This document shows, piece by piece, positions 9,206 to 19,361 of a DNA stretch of 34,116 nt (the first letter of the stretch is position 1; each line of letters begins with the position of its first letter). The notes beneath the pieces were generated by a model. The model searched no databases and had not been told where the DNA came from. It saw only the letters and a list, made by a program, of their open reading frames with translations. A program made the position numbers and the translations under genes. This DNA is from an uncultured Pelagibacteraceae bacterium (GTDB lineage: Bacteria > Pseudomonadota > Alphaproteobacteria > Pelagibacterales > Pelagibacteraceae), in NCBI GenBank assembly GCA_902600855.1, contig CACKKY010000006.1, positions 1 to 34,116 on the forward strand. Direction: 5' to 3'.

Positions 9206-9991
9206 ATGAGTTTAATGAAAGGTAAAAAAGGATTAATCATGGGTGTTGCTAATGAGAGATCTATCGCCTGGGGTATTTCCCAAAAACTTGCAGAGGCTGG
9301 TGCAGAGCTTGCATTTACTTATTTAGGTGATGCTTTAAAAAAAAGAGTTGTTCCTTTAGCAGAAAAATTAAATTCAAACGTTACATTTAGCTGTGATGTT
9401 GAGAAAAAAGAGGACGTAATAAAATTATTTAAAGATGTAAAATCTCAATGGAAAGAAATTGATTTTGTAGTTCATGCAATTGCATTCTCAGATAAATCAG
9501 AGTTATCAGGAGAATATTTAGATACAACCAGAGAAAATTTTTTACGAAGTATGCTTATATCTTGCTTTTCATTTACTGAAGTTGCAAAAGAAGCTTCAAA
9601 AATAATGAAAAAAGGTGGAAGTCTAATCACCTTAAGTTATGAAGCAAACAAAGCTATTCCAAATTATAATGTTATGGGTGTATGTAAAGCAGCATTAGAG
9701 TCTAGTGTTAAGTATCTAGCAAGAGATTTGGGTGAAAAAGGAATGAGAGTAAATGCGATAAGTGCAGGGCCCATTAAAACATTAGCAGCTTCTGCTATTG
9801 GGGATGCAAAATTTCTCTATAAATGGAATGAAGACCATTCTTTACTTAAAAGAAACGTTGATATCTATGATGTTGGAAATTCAGCATTATATCTACTAAG
9901 TGACCTTGCAAACGGTGTTACTGGTGAAATTCACTACGTAGATGCTGGATATAACAAGGTTGGGATGCCAGATCCTAAAAATATTACTTAA
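9206..9991 (+). CDS. fabI: Enoyl-[ACP] reductase (NADH)
   Basis: GKKGLIMGVANERSIAWGI, SYEANKAIPNYNVMGVCKAALE, NAISAGPIKTLAASAIGD. Confidence 0.95.
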   Translation: MSLMKGKKGLIMGVANERSIAWGISQKLAEAGAELAFTYLGDALKKRVVPLAEKLNSNVTFSCDVEKKEDVIKLFKDVKSQWKEIDFVVHAIAFSDKSELSGEYLDTTRENFLRSMLISCFSFTEVAKEASKIMKKGGSLITLSYEANKAIPNYNVMGVCKAALESSVKYLARDLGEKGMRVNAISAGPIKTLAASAIGDAKFLYKWNEDHSLLKRNVDIYDVGNSALYLLSDLANGVTGEIHYVDAGYNKVGMPDPKNIT

Positions 9992-10025
9992 AATTTAAAT
10001 TTTAAGAAATAGGAAAATATAATAA

Positions 10026-11195
10026 TTAATTACATCTTTTTTTAATAATACTTAAAATATCTTTTCCCATCATTTTTGAAACTTTAATCCTAGAATCTTG
10101 ATCAATATGAACATTATCAAAAAAATTAATTTTTTCATTTATCTCACTATAATTAATAAAATCATTATTATTAATTACAGATTTTTTCATTTTATTCCAT
10201 AATTTAACTTCTTTATCAGTTTTTGGATTAACGGGCTGGAGTATAGGAATAAAAATTAAATTTTTACATTTATTGGTTTGAATATTTTGGCCAAATAATA
10301 ATTTAGCATTGTTTATAGTTGTCGTATAATTTTCGACAACTTTGTTACTCCAATCATCAAAATCTTTATCAATTAAATTTCTTGAATAATAAATGCCAGA
10401 AATTAGACCTGTTTTATTTTCAATAAATCCAAATATAGAAGAATATTTTAATAAAAAAACTTTAAATATTGGTAAATCATTTTTAATAAAATAATTATAT
10501 GGAAACGATGGTCTTGTATCGTATTGTAAATACTGTATTGATTCATTGTTACCACCATAAAATATTATTACGTCATATGGATAATCAATGTATTTAACAA
10601 GCCTATGTATATGTTGATTATGATTTGAAGAATTAACTGAAAAATTATAGACTATATTTTGTATTCCTTTTTCAGATAAATATTTTCCTAATAATTCTGG
10701 AATTGGTGGGTTACCGGTGTAGCCTGTTGAACCTCCCATAAATGCTATAGACAATGTATTATTATTTATATTTTTTTGTAATAATGGCCCTCTGAACCCA
10801 AGGCTATTGTGATCAAAAACATTGGGTTTATTGCTAAACATATCATAAGGAGTATTAAATCTAATTGTATCTTCATCAAACCAGTGTTTAGAAATACCAA
10901 AACCAAAAAATTTTAATAAAATATCAAAAAAAATTAAAAATAAAAAAATAATTGAAATTTTTTTAAAAAAAGAGAAAACCTTTTTGTTTATAAAATTTAA
11001 ATTATCATTAAGAAAAATTAACTTTATATAGAAAAAAAAAAGAATTACTGTAAAGTCTATTTTTCTAATATTGTTAATTGTTTCATCACTTAATGGAGGT
11101 GTTTTATCAAAGTGTGCTATTGTAAACTCATTAAAAATTAATAAAAAAAGTAGGAGTGAATAATAATTAAAAAGTTTTAAAAATAATTTCTTCAT
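10026..11195 (-). CDS. Membrane-anchored SGNH/GDSL-like hydrolase, function unknown
   Basis: N-terminal TM helices, then AFMGGSTGYTGNPP (block I), IIFYGGNNES (block III), FFDNVHIDQDS (block V DxxH). Confidence 0.65.
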   Translation of the reverse strand: MKKLFLKLFNYYSLLLFLLIFNEFTIAHFDKTPPLSDETINNIRKIDFTVILFFFYIKLIFLNDNLNFINKKVFSFFKKISIIFLFLIFFDILLKFFGFGISKHWFDEDTIRFNTPYDMFSNKPNVFDHNSLGFRGPLLQKNINNNTLSIAFMGGSTGYTGNPPIPELLGKYLSEKGIQNIVYNFSVNSSNHNQHIHRLVKYIDYPYDVIIFYGGNNESIQYLQYDTRPSFPYNYFIKNDLPIFKVFLLKYSSIFGFIENKTGLISGIYYSRNLIDKDFDDWSNKVVENYTTTINNAKLLFGQNIQTNKCKNLIFIPILQPVNPKTDKEVKLWNKMKKSVINNNDFINYSEINEKINFFDNVHIDQDSRIKVSKMMGKDILSIIKKRCN

Positions 11196-11252
11196 ATATT
11201 TGATTAGAGTAACAGAACATTAAATTATACAGCCACTCTAATTTTATGATAA

Positions 11253-13325
11253 CTATTCATTAGCTTGTTTTATAGAAAGCTTAACTTTACCTCTATCAAA
11301 ACCAATCACTTTAACTTTAACTTCATCGCCTTCTTTGACAACATCAGTAACTTTAGCAACTCTTTTATCTGCTAGTTCTGAAATATGAACAAGTCCATCT
11401 TGTTTTCCTAAAAAATTTACAAATGCACCAAACTCCATAATTTTCATAACCTTTCCAGAATAAATTTTATTTAGTTCAGCTTTTGCAGTTATATCTTTAA
11501 TCATTTGTAAAGCGATATTTCTTGACTCTTCATCGGGAGCAGCAACTGTTACTACACCTTCATCATTTACATCTACTTTAGCACCCGATTTTTCAACAAT
11601 TTCCCTGATTGTTGCGCCACCTTTTCCAATTACAGCGGCAATATCTTTTTTATCAACATTAACTTGCTCCATTTTTGGAGTGTGTTTCCCAACGTCTTCC
11701 CTTGAGGATGATAATGCTTTGTTCATTTCACCTAAGATATGAATTCTTCCATCCTTAGCCTGGCTTAGTGCCTGCTCCATAATTTCAAAAGTTATACCCG
11801 TTATTTTGATATCCATTTGAAGTGAAGTTATTCCATCTTTAGTTCCTGCTACTTTAAAATCCATATCCCCTAAATGATCTTCATCACCTAAAATGTCTGA
11901 TAGGACACTAAAATCGTTACCCTCTTTGATTAAACCCATTGCAATACCTGCCACTGGCTCTTTTATTGGTACGCCGGCATCCATTAAAGCTAAAGATGCA
12001 CCACAAACAGTTGCCATTGAGGAAGAACCATTAGACTCCGTAATTTCTGATACAATTCTAAAAGTATATGGAAACGCCTCTTTTGATGGTAGTGAGGAAT
12101 TAATTGCTCTCCAAGCTAACTTACCATGACCAATTTCACGTCTTCCAGTTCCAATTCTGCCAGTTTCACCAACTGAAAAAGGGGGGAAATTATAATGAAG
12201 CATAAATCTTTCTCTTTGAAGACCATCTAAACTTTCAATTCTTTGTTCATCATCAGATGTACCTAAAGTAGTAACAACAATTGCTTGTGTTTCTCCTCTA
12301 GTAAACAAAGCAGAACCATGAGTTCTTGGTAATACACCAACTTCACATGAGATTGGTCTTACATCAGATAATCCTCTGCCATCAATTCTATTTTTGTTTT
12401 TAAGAATGTCTGTTCTAACAATTTTCTTTTCTAAATTTTTAAGCTGAGAGTTAACATCAAGATCAGAATAACTTTCATTCTCTTCAAAAAGTTTTTTAGC
12501 TTTGTCAGTAATTTCTGAAATTTGATTTGATCTATCCTGTTTATCTCTTGTTGCAAAAGCTTTTTTAAGATCCTCTGTAAAAGTTTCCTCAAGTTTTTGT
12601 TTAACTTCAGATAAATCTTTTTTCTCAACAGTCCACTCAGGTTTTCTACATTCTTTTGCAAGATCTTCGATCATTTCGATTACAGGAACAAATCCCTCAT
12701 GACCAAATTTAACTGCCGCTAACATTACCTCTTCAGATAATCCTGATGTTTCTGACTCAACCATAAGTACTGCATCTTTTGTACCTGCTACAACTAAATC
12801 TAAGCTTGAATTTTCCAATTCTTCTTTTGATGGATTAAGTATATATTTACCATCAACATAACCTACTCTAGATGCTCCTACAGGACCCATAAATGGCATT
12901 CCTGAAATAGCTAGCGCTGCGGATGATGCAGTGATCGCCAGAATATCTGGTTGATTTTCTTTATCATAGGAAATTACAGTTGGTAACAACTGTACTTCAT
13001 TTTTAAATTCATCAGGAAACAAAGGTCTGATTGGTCTATCGATTAATCTTGAAATTAATGTTTCACTTTCAGTTGGTCTTGCTTCTCTTTTAAAATATCC
13101 ACCAGGGATTTTTCCTCCAGCATAATATTTTTCTTGATAGTTAACTGACAAAGGAAAATAATCCATATCTGGATTAACTTTCTTTGCTCCCACTACCGTT
13201 GCTAAAATAACTGTTTCACCACATGAAGCGATGATTGCTCCGTCTGCCTGTCTTGCTACTTTACCTGTTTCTAAACTTATCTTCTTTCCTGCTACTTCTA
13301 TTTCCTTCTTGTGTACTTTAAACAT
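11253..13325 (-). CDS. pnp: Polyribonucleotide nucleotidyltransferase
   Basis: Full-length PNPase: two RNase PH domains, KH ([15 protein letters not shown]), S1 ([28 protein letters not shown]). Confidence 0.97.
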   Translation of the reverse strand: MFKVHKKEIEVAGKKISLETGKVARQADGAIIASCGETVILATVVGAKKVNPDMDYFPLSVNYQEKYYAGGKIPGGYFKREARPTESETLISRLIDRPIRPLFPDEFKNEVQLLPTVISYDKENQPDILAITASSAALAISGMPFMGPVGASRVGYVDGKYILNPSKEELENSSLDLVVAGTKDAVLMVESETSGLSEEVMLAAVKFGHEGFVPVIEMIEDLAKECRKPEWTVEKKDLSEVKQKLEETFTEDLKKAFATRDKQDRSNQISEITDKAKKLFEENESYSDLDVNSQLKNLEKKIVRTDILKNKNRIDGRGLSDVRPISCEVGVLPRTHGSALFTRGETQAIVVTTLGTSDDEQRIESLDGLQRERFMLHYNFPPFSVGETGRIGTGRREIGHGKLAWRAINSSLPSKEAFPYTFRIVSEITESNGSSSMATVCGASLALMDAGVPIKEPVAGIAMGLIKEGNDFSVLSDILGDEDHLGDMDFKVAGTKDGITSLQMDIKITGITFEIMEQALSQAKDGRIHILGEMNKALSSSREDVGKHTPKMEQVNVDKKDIAAVIGKGGATIREIVEKSGAKVDVNDEGVVTVAAPDEESRNIALQMIKDITAKAELNKIYSGKVMKIMEFGAFVNFLGKQDGLVHISELADKRVAKVTDVVKEGDEVKVKVIGFDRGKVKLSIKQANE

Positions 13326-13330
13326 TTCAT

Positions 13331-13362
13331 TTCCATTTCGTTTCGTTCGTTTCGTTCCGTTC
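13331..13362 (-). repeat. Degenerate (R)AACG tandem repeat in the rpsO-pnp spacer
   Basis: Minus strand GAACGGAACGAAACGAACGAAACGAAATGGAA. Confidence 0.6.
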
Positions 13363-13377
13363 TATCTATCTTGACTT

Positions 13378-13626
13378 CTATTTTCTTAAATTCAATTTCG
13401 ACAGTACATTTTTGTAAGAATCCATTTTTGTTTTCTTTAGGTATTCTAACAATTTCTTTCTTCTATTTACCGCTCTCAATAATCCAACAGACGAATGTTT
13501 GTCTTTTTTGAATTGCTTAATATGTTTAGAGAGAGTTTCAATTTTCTCAGTTAACAAAGCAATCTGAATCTCTGAAGATCCAGTATCTTTATCATGCATT
13601 GCTAATTCTTGTGCCTTTTTATTCAT
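13378..13626 (-). CDS. rpsO: 30S ribosomal protein S15
   Basis: DTGSSEIQIALLTEKIETLSKHIKQFKKDKHSSVGLLRAVNRRKKLLEYLKK. Confidence 0.97.
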   Translation of the reverse strand: MNKKAQELAMHDKDTGSSEIQIALLTEKIETLSKHIKQFKKDKHSSVGLLRAVNRRKKLLEYLKKTKMDSYKNVLSKLNLRK

Positions 13627-13638
13627 GCCTATTTTTTC

Positions 13639-14478
13639 CTATTTATTTGTTTGTTTTATTAAATTTTCTATTTTTTCCGCATACTCAAAAGATTCATCTT
13701 TTCTAAAAAGTAATTTTGGTAAAAACTTCATATCTACTTTTTGTGATAAAATTTTTCTAATTAAAAATGAGTATTCCTTTAAAACACTTATAATTTCCTC
13801 TGCCTTTTCTTCTCTAATCGGGTTATGTCCAAATTCTTTAACTAAAAATTCAGCTGTATCTGCAGCTAAAGTTTGGTTGATTGTTACTGTTACACCCATT
13901 CCAAATAAGTATTTTATTACATTGCTTGATTGCTCAGCCATTCTATTTGCAAGATCTCTTACTGTAATTGCTTCTGGTATGTTGATATCTCTTTTTACAG
14001 GTTTTAAATTTTCCTTTACATCATCTTTAGATAAATTTTTTATTTCTTTTTGTCTTGCTCTCTTTACCGAAGCTAGACTTCTTTCTTTTGCCTCAATTTC
14101 ATCACTTAAAGCTCTTGAAACAGTTAATTTTGTTTCTCTTTTTTTTTCACCAATTTTTAATGTTTTTTTATTTTTAATTCCTTCTTGACCCTTAATTCTT
14201 TTTGTTGCTCTTTGTTCTGCTAATTTTCTTCTTTCAAAATCACTAGTGCCTGAAGATGGCTTTGAAATTATAGATGGTTTTGAAACCATATTTCTATGAA
14301 ATGTAGAGGATGTTTTTGATCTTGGCTGGCTAGATCTAAACGAGCTTCCTTTATTTACAGACCTACTTGCTTTTTTTTCAATTAATGTGGAATTTTTTCC
14401 CTGAGTTTTGGCTAACTCTATATTTTTAATCGATTTCTTGGCTGAGCCCGATATTGTTAGTTTTGTTTTTTTTTCCAT
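13639..14478 (-). pseudogene. Chimeric infB'-'rbfA ORF: IF2 N-terminal region fused in frame to RbfA C-terminal half; IF2 GTPase domain missing
   Basis: Residues ~1-228 read as IF2 N-terminus incl. IF2_N domain (INIPEAITVRDLANRMAEQSSNVIKYLFGMGVTVTINQTLAADTAEFLVKEFGHNP); ~227-279 (EEIISVLKEYSFLIRKILSQKVDMKFLPKLLFRKDESFEYAEKIENLI) align by eye with RbfA C-terminus (...FIR..L......VPEL.F..D.S). No GHVDHGKT G1 motif in any ORF of the window. Confidence 0.82.
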
Positions 14479-14488
14479 AACTCATCAC

Positions 14489-16042
14489 TCAATCTTTATA
14501 AATAATATTTCTAGCAGACATAATTAATTCATCAGCCTCTTCTTTTGATAGTGCAAAATCTTCGAGATAACCCTGAATTTTTACTCTCTCACCTTTTATA
14601 ACATCATATCCGCCTGTTAATTCATCAGATGCAAGGTCAGCAAAATTTTCTAAGGTTAAAATTTTTTGTTCACCTAATGTAACCAACATTCCTGGGGTTA
14701 AACCTTTTAAATTTATAAGACTATCCTCTAATCCTAATTCCTTAATTCTTTCTGAAATATCCTCTTGATCTTTTTGATAAAAATCTTTTGCTCTTTCTAT
14801 CAAAGCTTTAGCTGTATCTTCCTCTATTCCCTCTATTTTAATTAAACTTTCAGTTGTTGTGTCTTTTATATCATCAATAGTTGAAAAGCCTTCTGCAACA
14901 AGTAATTGACCAAGTGTTTCATCTAGCTCTAAATTTTTCACAAAATTCTCTGTTTTTTCTTTAAACTCCAATTGTCTTCTCTCTGAGTCCTCAGCATCAG
15001 TCATTATGTTTATTTCATAATTTAAAAGTTTGGTTGCTAGTCTTACATTCTGTCCTCTTCTACCTATTGCTTTACTTAAATTTTCCTCGGTAAGTATTAC
15101 ATCAAGTTTTTTTCTATCCAAATCTACGTTAACTCTTTGTACCTCAGCTGGTGACAATGCATTTGAAACTAATATAGCCGGATCTTCTGACCAATTAACA
15201 ATATCAATTTTCTCACCCTGAAGTTCGTTAACAACAGCCTGAACCCTAGAACCTCTCATCCCAACACAGGCCCCGACAGGATCTAGAGAAGTATCAACTG
15301 CTTTTACACAAATTTTTGCTCTACTTCCTGGATCTCTTGATGAAGATTTTATCTCAATTAATCCATCATATATTTCTGGAACTTCTTGAACAAAAAGTTT
15401 TTCCATAAATTTTGGATGTGCTCTTGATAAAAATATTTGCTGTCCCCTAGACTCTCTTCTAACATCATAACAGTATGCTTTAATTCTGTCGCCTGCTTTA
15501 ATATTTTCTCTTGGTATTAATTCGTTTTTTTGAATAATAGCCTCTGTTCTCCCAAGATCGGTAATAACATTTCCAAATTCCAATCTTTTAACAATTCCAC
15601 TTAAAATTGTGTCTTTTTTATCTATAAAATCATTGTATTGTCTCTCTCTCTCTGCCTCTCTTACATTAAAACTAATTACTTGTTTAGCTGTTTGAGCTGC
15701 TATTCTTCCAAAATCAAATGATGGTAAAGGTTGCAAAATCTCATCACCTATTGTTTTATCTTTATTTAATTGATTTAAATTAATTGCATCTTCTAGTTTT
15801 ATTTCAGTGTTCGAATTTTCTGGATTTTCAGAAACAATTAATTTTCTAAATATTTCTATATCACCATTATCTCTATTGATAGAAACTTTAATTTCATTAT
15901 CTTGACCAAATTTCGATTTAGCTGCTTTTGCTATACCTGTTTCCATTGAACTAATTATTAATTCTTTATCAATAGACTTCTCTAAAGCTACAGCTTCAGC
16001 AATTCTCAATAATTCTAATTTATCTGCTCTTTTATTTAACAT
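14489..16042 (-). CDS. nusA: Transcription termination/antitermination factor NusA
   Basis: S1/KH signatures (RSRGQQIFLSRAHPKFMEKLF, DPVGACVGMRGSRVQAVVNELQGEKIDIV, AIGRRGQNVRLA). Start taken at MLNKRADKLELL (ATG 16042); the longer ORF start lies in a hairpin. Confidence 0.95.
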   Translation of the reverse strand: MLNKRADKLELLRIAEAVALEKSIDKELIISSMETGIAKAAKSKFGQDNEIKVSINRDNGDIEIFRKLIVSENPENSNTEIKLEDAINLNQLNKDKTIGDEILQPLPSFDFGRIAAQTAKQVISFNVREAERERQYNDFIDKKDTILSGIVKRLEFGNVITDLGRTEAIIQKNELIPRENIKAGDRIKAYCYDVRRESRGQQIFLSRAHPKFMEKLFVQEVPEIYDGLIEIKSSSRDPGSRAKICVKAVDTSLDPVGACVGMRGSRVQAVVNELQGEKIDIVNWSEDPAILVSNALSPAEVQRVNVDLDRKKLDVILTEENLSKAIGRRGQNVRLATKLLNYEINIMTDAEDSERRQLEFKEKTENFVKNLELDETLGQLLVAEGFSTIDDIKDTTTESLIKIEGIEEDTAKALIERAKDFYQKDQEDISERIKELGLEDSLINLKGLTPGMLVTLGEQKILTLENFADLASDELTGGYDVIKGERVKIQGYLEDFALSKEEADELIMSARNIIYKD

Positions 16043-16057
16043 AATTTTATAAGTTGC

Positions 16058-16086
16058 AAAAAAAAATGGGCCAAAGCCCATTTTTT
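16058..16086 (-). terminator. Intrinsic terminator downstream of metK, just upstream of nusA
   Basis: Minus strand AAAAAATGGGC-TTTG-GCCCATTTTTTTTT: 11-bp perfect stem, tetraloop, T9 tract. Confidence 0.85.
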
Positions 16087-16143
16087 AAATTCAACAATGT
16101 AATTGGAATATAGGTATTTTTAATATATTTTCAACTTTATTGA

Positions 16144-17310
16144 TTATTTGAAAACTCCTGATTTATCAGTTTTTTCCCATGAAAATGAGCCATCAGACTC
16201 TGGTTCTCTTCCAAAATGACCGTATGCTGCTGTTTTTTGATATATTGCTTTATTTAAACCTAACATTTCTCTAATTCCTCTAGGGCTTAAATCAAAATTT
16301 TCCTGTATCAATTTTTCAACATGTCTGTTCTTTTCCTCATCATTAGCAAATAAGTCTACATAAATTGATAGAGGTTTAGAAACACCTATGGCATAAGCTA
16401 ATTGAATCAAACATTTATCTGCAATTCCTGAAGCTACGACATTTTTTGCAACATATCTTGAAGCATATGCTGCTGATCTATCAACTTTTGTTGGATCTTT
16501 TCCTGAAAATGCTCCACCACCATGCGGTGCTGCACCTCCATAAGTGTCAACAATAATTTTTCTTCCTGTTAAACCACTGTCTCCATCTGGGCCCCCTATA
16601 ACAAAATTTCCAGTAGGGTTTATATAAATTTCATTTTCATCTAAATTTCCTAATAAATTTTTTGGAATTGATTTCTCAATGTACGGCATACAAAGCTCTT
16701 TTACTTTTGCAAGATTAATATCTTTAGAATGTTGCGTGGAAATCACCACTGATTTTACTGCTGATGGCTTACCATCTTTATATTCAATAGTAATCTGACT
16801 TTTTGAATCTGGTTCTATTCCATTTAAATTTCCAGATTTTCTATCTTCTGCCATTAATCTCAAAATTTTATGAGAATAATGAATAGGTGCTGGCATTAAT
16901 ACATCTGTTTCATTACAAGCATATCCAAACATAATACCTTGATCGCCAGCTCCTTCATCTTTGTTCCCTGAAGAATCTACACCCATTGCAATATCCGCTG
17001 ATTGGGCATGTAAGTGACTTTCTATTTTAGTAGCTTCTTTCCAAGTAAAGCCATCTTGATCGTAACCTATATCTTTAATGCAATCTCTTACTTTATCAAT
17101 TAATTCATCTTTTTTGATGTTTGGACCTCTAACTTCACCAGCTAAAACAACTTTATTCGTTGTTGTAAGGGTTTCACATGCTACTCTTGAAAACGGATCT
17201 CCTGATAGATAGCTATCAACAACCATATCAGAAATCCTATCTGATACTTTATCTGGATGACCTTCTGAAACTGACTCGCTAGTAAAAAGATAATTTTTTA
17301 GGTTACTCAT
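16144..17310 (-). CDS. metK: S-adenosylmethionine synthase
   Basis: [54 protein letters not shown]. Confidence 0.97.
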   Translation of the reverse strand: MSNLKNYLFTSESVSEGHPDKVSDRISDMVVDSYLSGDPFSRVACETLTTTNKVVLAGEVRGPNIKKDELIDKVRDCIKDIGYDQDGFTWKEATKIESHLHAQSADIAMGVDSSGNKDEGAGDQGIMFGYACNETDVLMPAPIHYSHKILRLMAEDRKSGNLNGIEPDSKSQITIEYKDGKPSAVKSVVISTQHSKDINLAKVKELCMPYIEKSIPKNLLGNLDENEIYINPTGNFVIGGPDGDSGLTGRKIIVDTYGGAAPHGGGAFSGKDPTKVDRSAAYASRYVAKNVVASGIADKCLIQLAYAIGVSKPLSIYVDLFANDEEKNRHVEKLIQENFDLSPRGIREMLGLNKAIYQKTAAYGHFGREPESDGSFSWEKTDKSGVFK

Positions 17311-17326
17311 TTTTTTGCCTTTCTTA

Positions 17327-18907
17327 TTAATTCTTTAAATTCGATTTATTTCTTTTTATTGAAAAAATGAAATTAATTGAAAATAAAAGGAAAATATACA
17401 ATAAAATTAATAAACCAAAAATTTTATTTCCAAGTCTAGAAAAAACTGTTGGTTGTATTTTTCTTTCTACCCTAAAGTCAATGAAGCCAATATTGTTTAA
17501 ATCAAGGCTTTTTTCAATTTCACCAACTGGGTTAATTATAGCTGAAGTGCCATTATTAGCTGACCTGATAAGATATTTTCCACTTTCGATTGATCTAAAA
17601 ATACTATGAGCAAAGTGCTGTATTGGTCCAATAGATTTACCAAACCATCCGTCCTCTGAAATATTGACAATAATATTAAAATTATTTTCCTTAAAAATTT
17701 CGCCTGTGTAAATTATTTCATAGCAAATTAATGGTAAAATTTTTAAGTAAAATTTATTTTTTTTTATTTGAATAATATCACGTTTATTACCTTTTGAATA
17801 AGATTGATAATTATTTGTTATTGACTTTAGACCAATCATAGAAAAAAAATTTTCAAAAGGTAGGAACTCACCGAAAGGAACTAAATTAATTTTACTGTAA
17901 GAATCTATTAAATTTAATTCATGATCATAAACAGAAAAAGTATTAAAATATCTTTTAGTATCATCTTCAATAATCTGCTTATTAATACCAAGTGCTATTA
18001 AATGATTTTTATTAAATTTATTTTCAAACAACCATTTATATTCTATTAATTCTTTTTGAGAAATATTTGGTAAAATACCTTCAGGCCAAATAAAAATAGT
18101 TTTTTCATCAAAATTAGGATTACTAATCTCAATTAATTCTTCAATAATTGAAACTGGATTATTGCTTGAATAAAACCTATCTAAACTAATATTTGAACCA
18201 ATAACTCTTAGTTTATAATCATATATAATTTCATTTGTTTTATAAAATTTTTTTTTATAGTGATATCCGTACAGATAAGAAATAAATAAACATAATATAA
18301 CAATTATAAAAATACCTATTTCTTTATTTGATTCTTTTAATATTAAAAGTGCTGGACAACTAAATAATGAAATACAAAATAAGTTAAACCCATATGTTCC
18401 AATTATTGAAGTTATACTTATAATTTCTAATTGTTTCAAAAAACTATATGCAATTAAATTCCAAGGAAAACCAGTTAAAATTGATCCTCTGATAAATTCA
18501 AGAATTCCAAATAGTAATGAAAAAATTAAAAATGAATTTGCTATTTTTTTTACTTTTGAAATCATAAAAAAATAAGAGACCAATCCATAAAATATAGATA
18601 AAAACGCGGGTATTAAAAAAATTACTATTGGAATTAAAAATTTAAAATTCTCATCAAAAGTTAAAGAAATTGATATCCAATAAAGATTTGATACAAAATA
18701 ACCAAATCCAAAAAACCATCCATATAAAAAAGAAATTTTTCTTGCATCTTTTAAATTCAGTTTTTTATATAAAAAAATAAAAAATGTGGAAAAAGTAAAA
18801 AAATTAATAAAAAAATAATTATAAGGAGGCAAACTTAAAGACGTTACAGCGCCTAAAAAAACTAAAAATATGGTTTCAACTAATAATTTTTTACTCAAAT
18901 TAACCAA
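17327..18907 (-). CDS. lnt: Apolipoprotein N-acyltransferase
   Basis: Multi-TM plus CN-hydrolase domain: [61 protein letters not shown]. Confidence 0.93.
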   Translation of the reverse strand: MVNLSKKLLVETIFLVFLGAVTSLSLPPYNYFFINFFTFSTFFIFLYKKLNLKDARKISFLYGWFFGFGYFVSNLYWISISLTFDENFKFLIPIVIFLIPAFLSIFYGLVSYFFMISKVKKIANSFLIFSLLFGILEFIRGSILTGFPWNLIAYSFLKQLEIISITSIIGTYGFNLFCISLFSCPALLILKESNKEIGIFIIVILCLFISYLYGYHYKKKFYKTNEIIYDYKLRVIGSNISLDRFYSSNNPVSIIEELIEISNPNFDEKTIFIWPEGILPNISQKELIEYKWLFENKFNKNHLIALGINKQIIEDDTKRYFNTFSVYDHELNLIDSYSKINLVPFGEFLPFENFFSMIGLKSITNNYQSYSKGNKRDIIQIKKNKFYLKILPLICYEIIYTGEIFKENNFNIIVNISEDGWFGKSIGPIQHFAHSIFRSIESGKYLIRSANNGTSAIINPVGEIEKSLDLNNIGFIDFRVERKIQPTVFSRLGNKIFGLLILLYIFLLFSINFIFSIKRNKSNLKN

Positions 18908-19361
18908 TCTTTGAAATTACGTAATTATAAATATATTTTTCCTCTTTTAACATTTTTTTGTAATCATTATTTTTTATGTGATCAAATCCTACTAAATGAA
19001 GAAATCCATGAATAAATGTTTTGATTACTTTTTCTTTAAAAAAAATTAAATTTTTTGATTTAGGTTTATCCATAAAATTATAACTGATTATTATATCTCC
19101 AATATAAGCCTCATCTATAATCTTATTTTTTTTATTAAAAGGAAACGATAATACATCTGTAGATTTATTTTTTTTTCTAAAAACTTTATTAAGTCTCTTT
19201 ATATTTTTGTTATTTGAAAGTAATAAAGTTAAACTTATTCTTTTATTAATGAATCTATATTTTTTTGGAAATGCTTTACAAATTTTTTTAAAAAAAATCT
19301 TTTTATTTTTAAGCTTTTTAGACCAAGCCTTCTCATCAGAGAAGACATTTATACTAATCAT
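18900..19361 (-). CDS. ybeY: Endoribonuclease YbeY
   Basis: RKKNKSTDVLSFPF, YIGDIIIS, HGFLHLVGFDH (HGxLHLxGyDH motif). Confidence 0.94.
   Translation of the reverse strand: MISINVFSDEKAWSKKLKNKKIFFKKICKAFPKKYRFINKRISLTLLLSNNKNIKRLNKVFRKKNKSTDVLSFPFNKKNKIIDEAYIGDIIISYNFMDKPKSKNLIFFKEKVIKTFIHGFLHLVGFDHIKNNDYKKMLKEEKYIYNYVISKIG

Noticed and set aside
9987-10006. 20-bp perfect palindrome CTTAAAATTTAAATTTTAAG at the fabI 3' end
   Set aside because: Almost pure A/T, no T tract; expected in AT-rich DNA and too weak as a terminator.
13625-14188. 187-aa plus-strand ORF antisense to the infB/rbfA chimera
   Set aside because: Low-complexity Phe/Ser/Leu translation typical of the antisense of a Lys/Glu-rich AT-rich gene; no recognisable domain.
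15640-15665. CT-dinucleotide-rich run in nusA
   Set aside because: Explained by Arg/Glu codons (AGA/GAG) in the NusA coding sequence (REAERERQ).
16043-16081. N-terminal extension of nusA (MGFGPFFFATYKI)
   Set aside because: Translation of the terminator hairpin; the NusA start at MLNKRADKLELL is more plausible.
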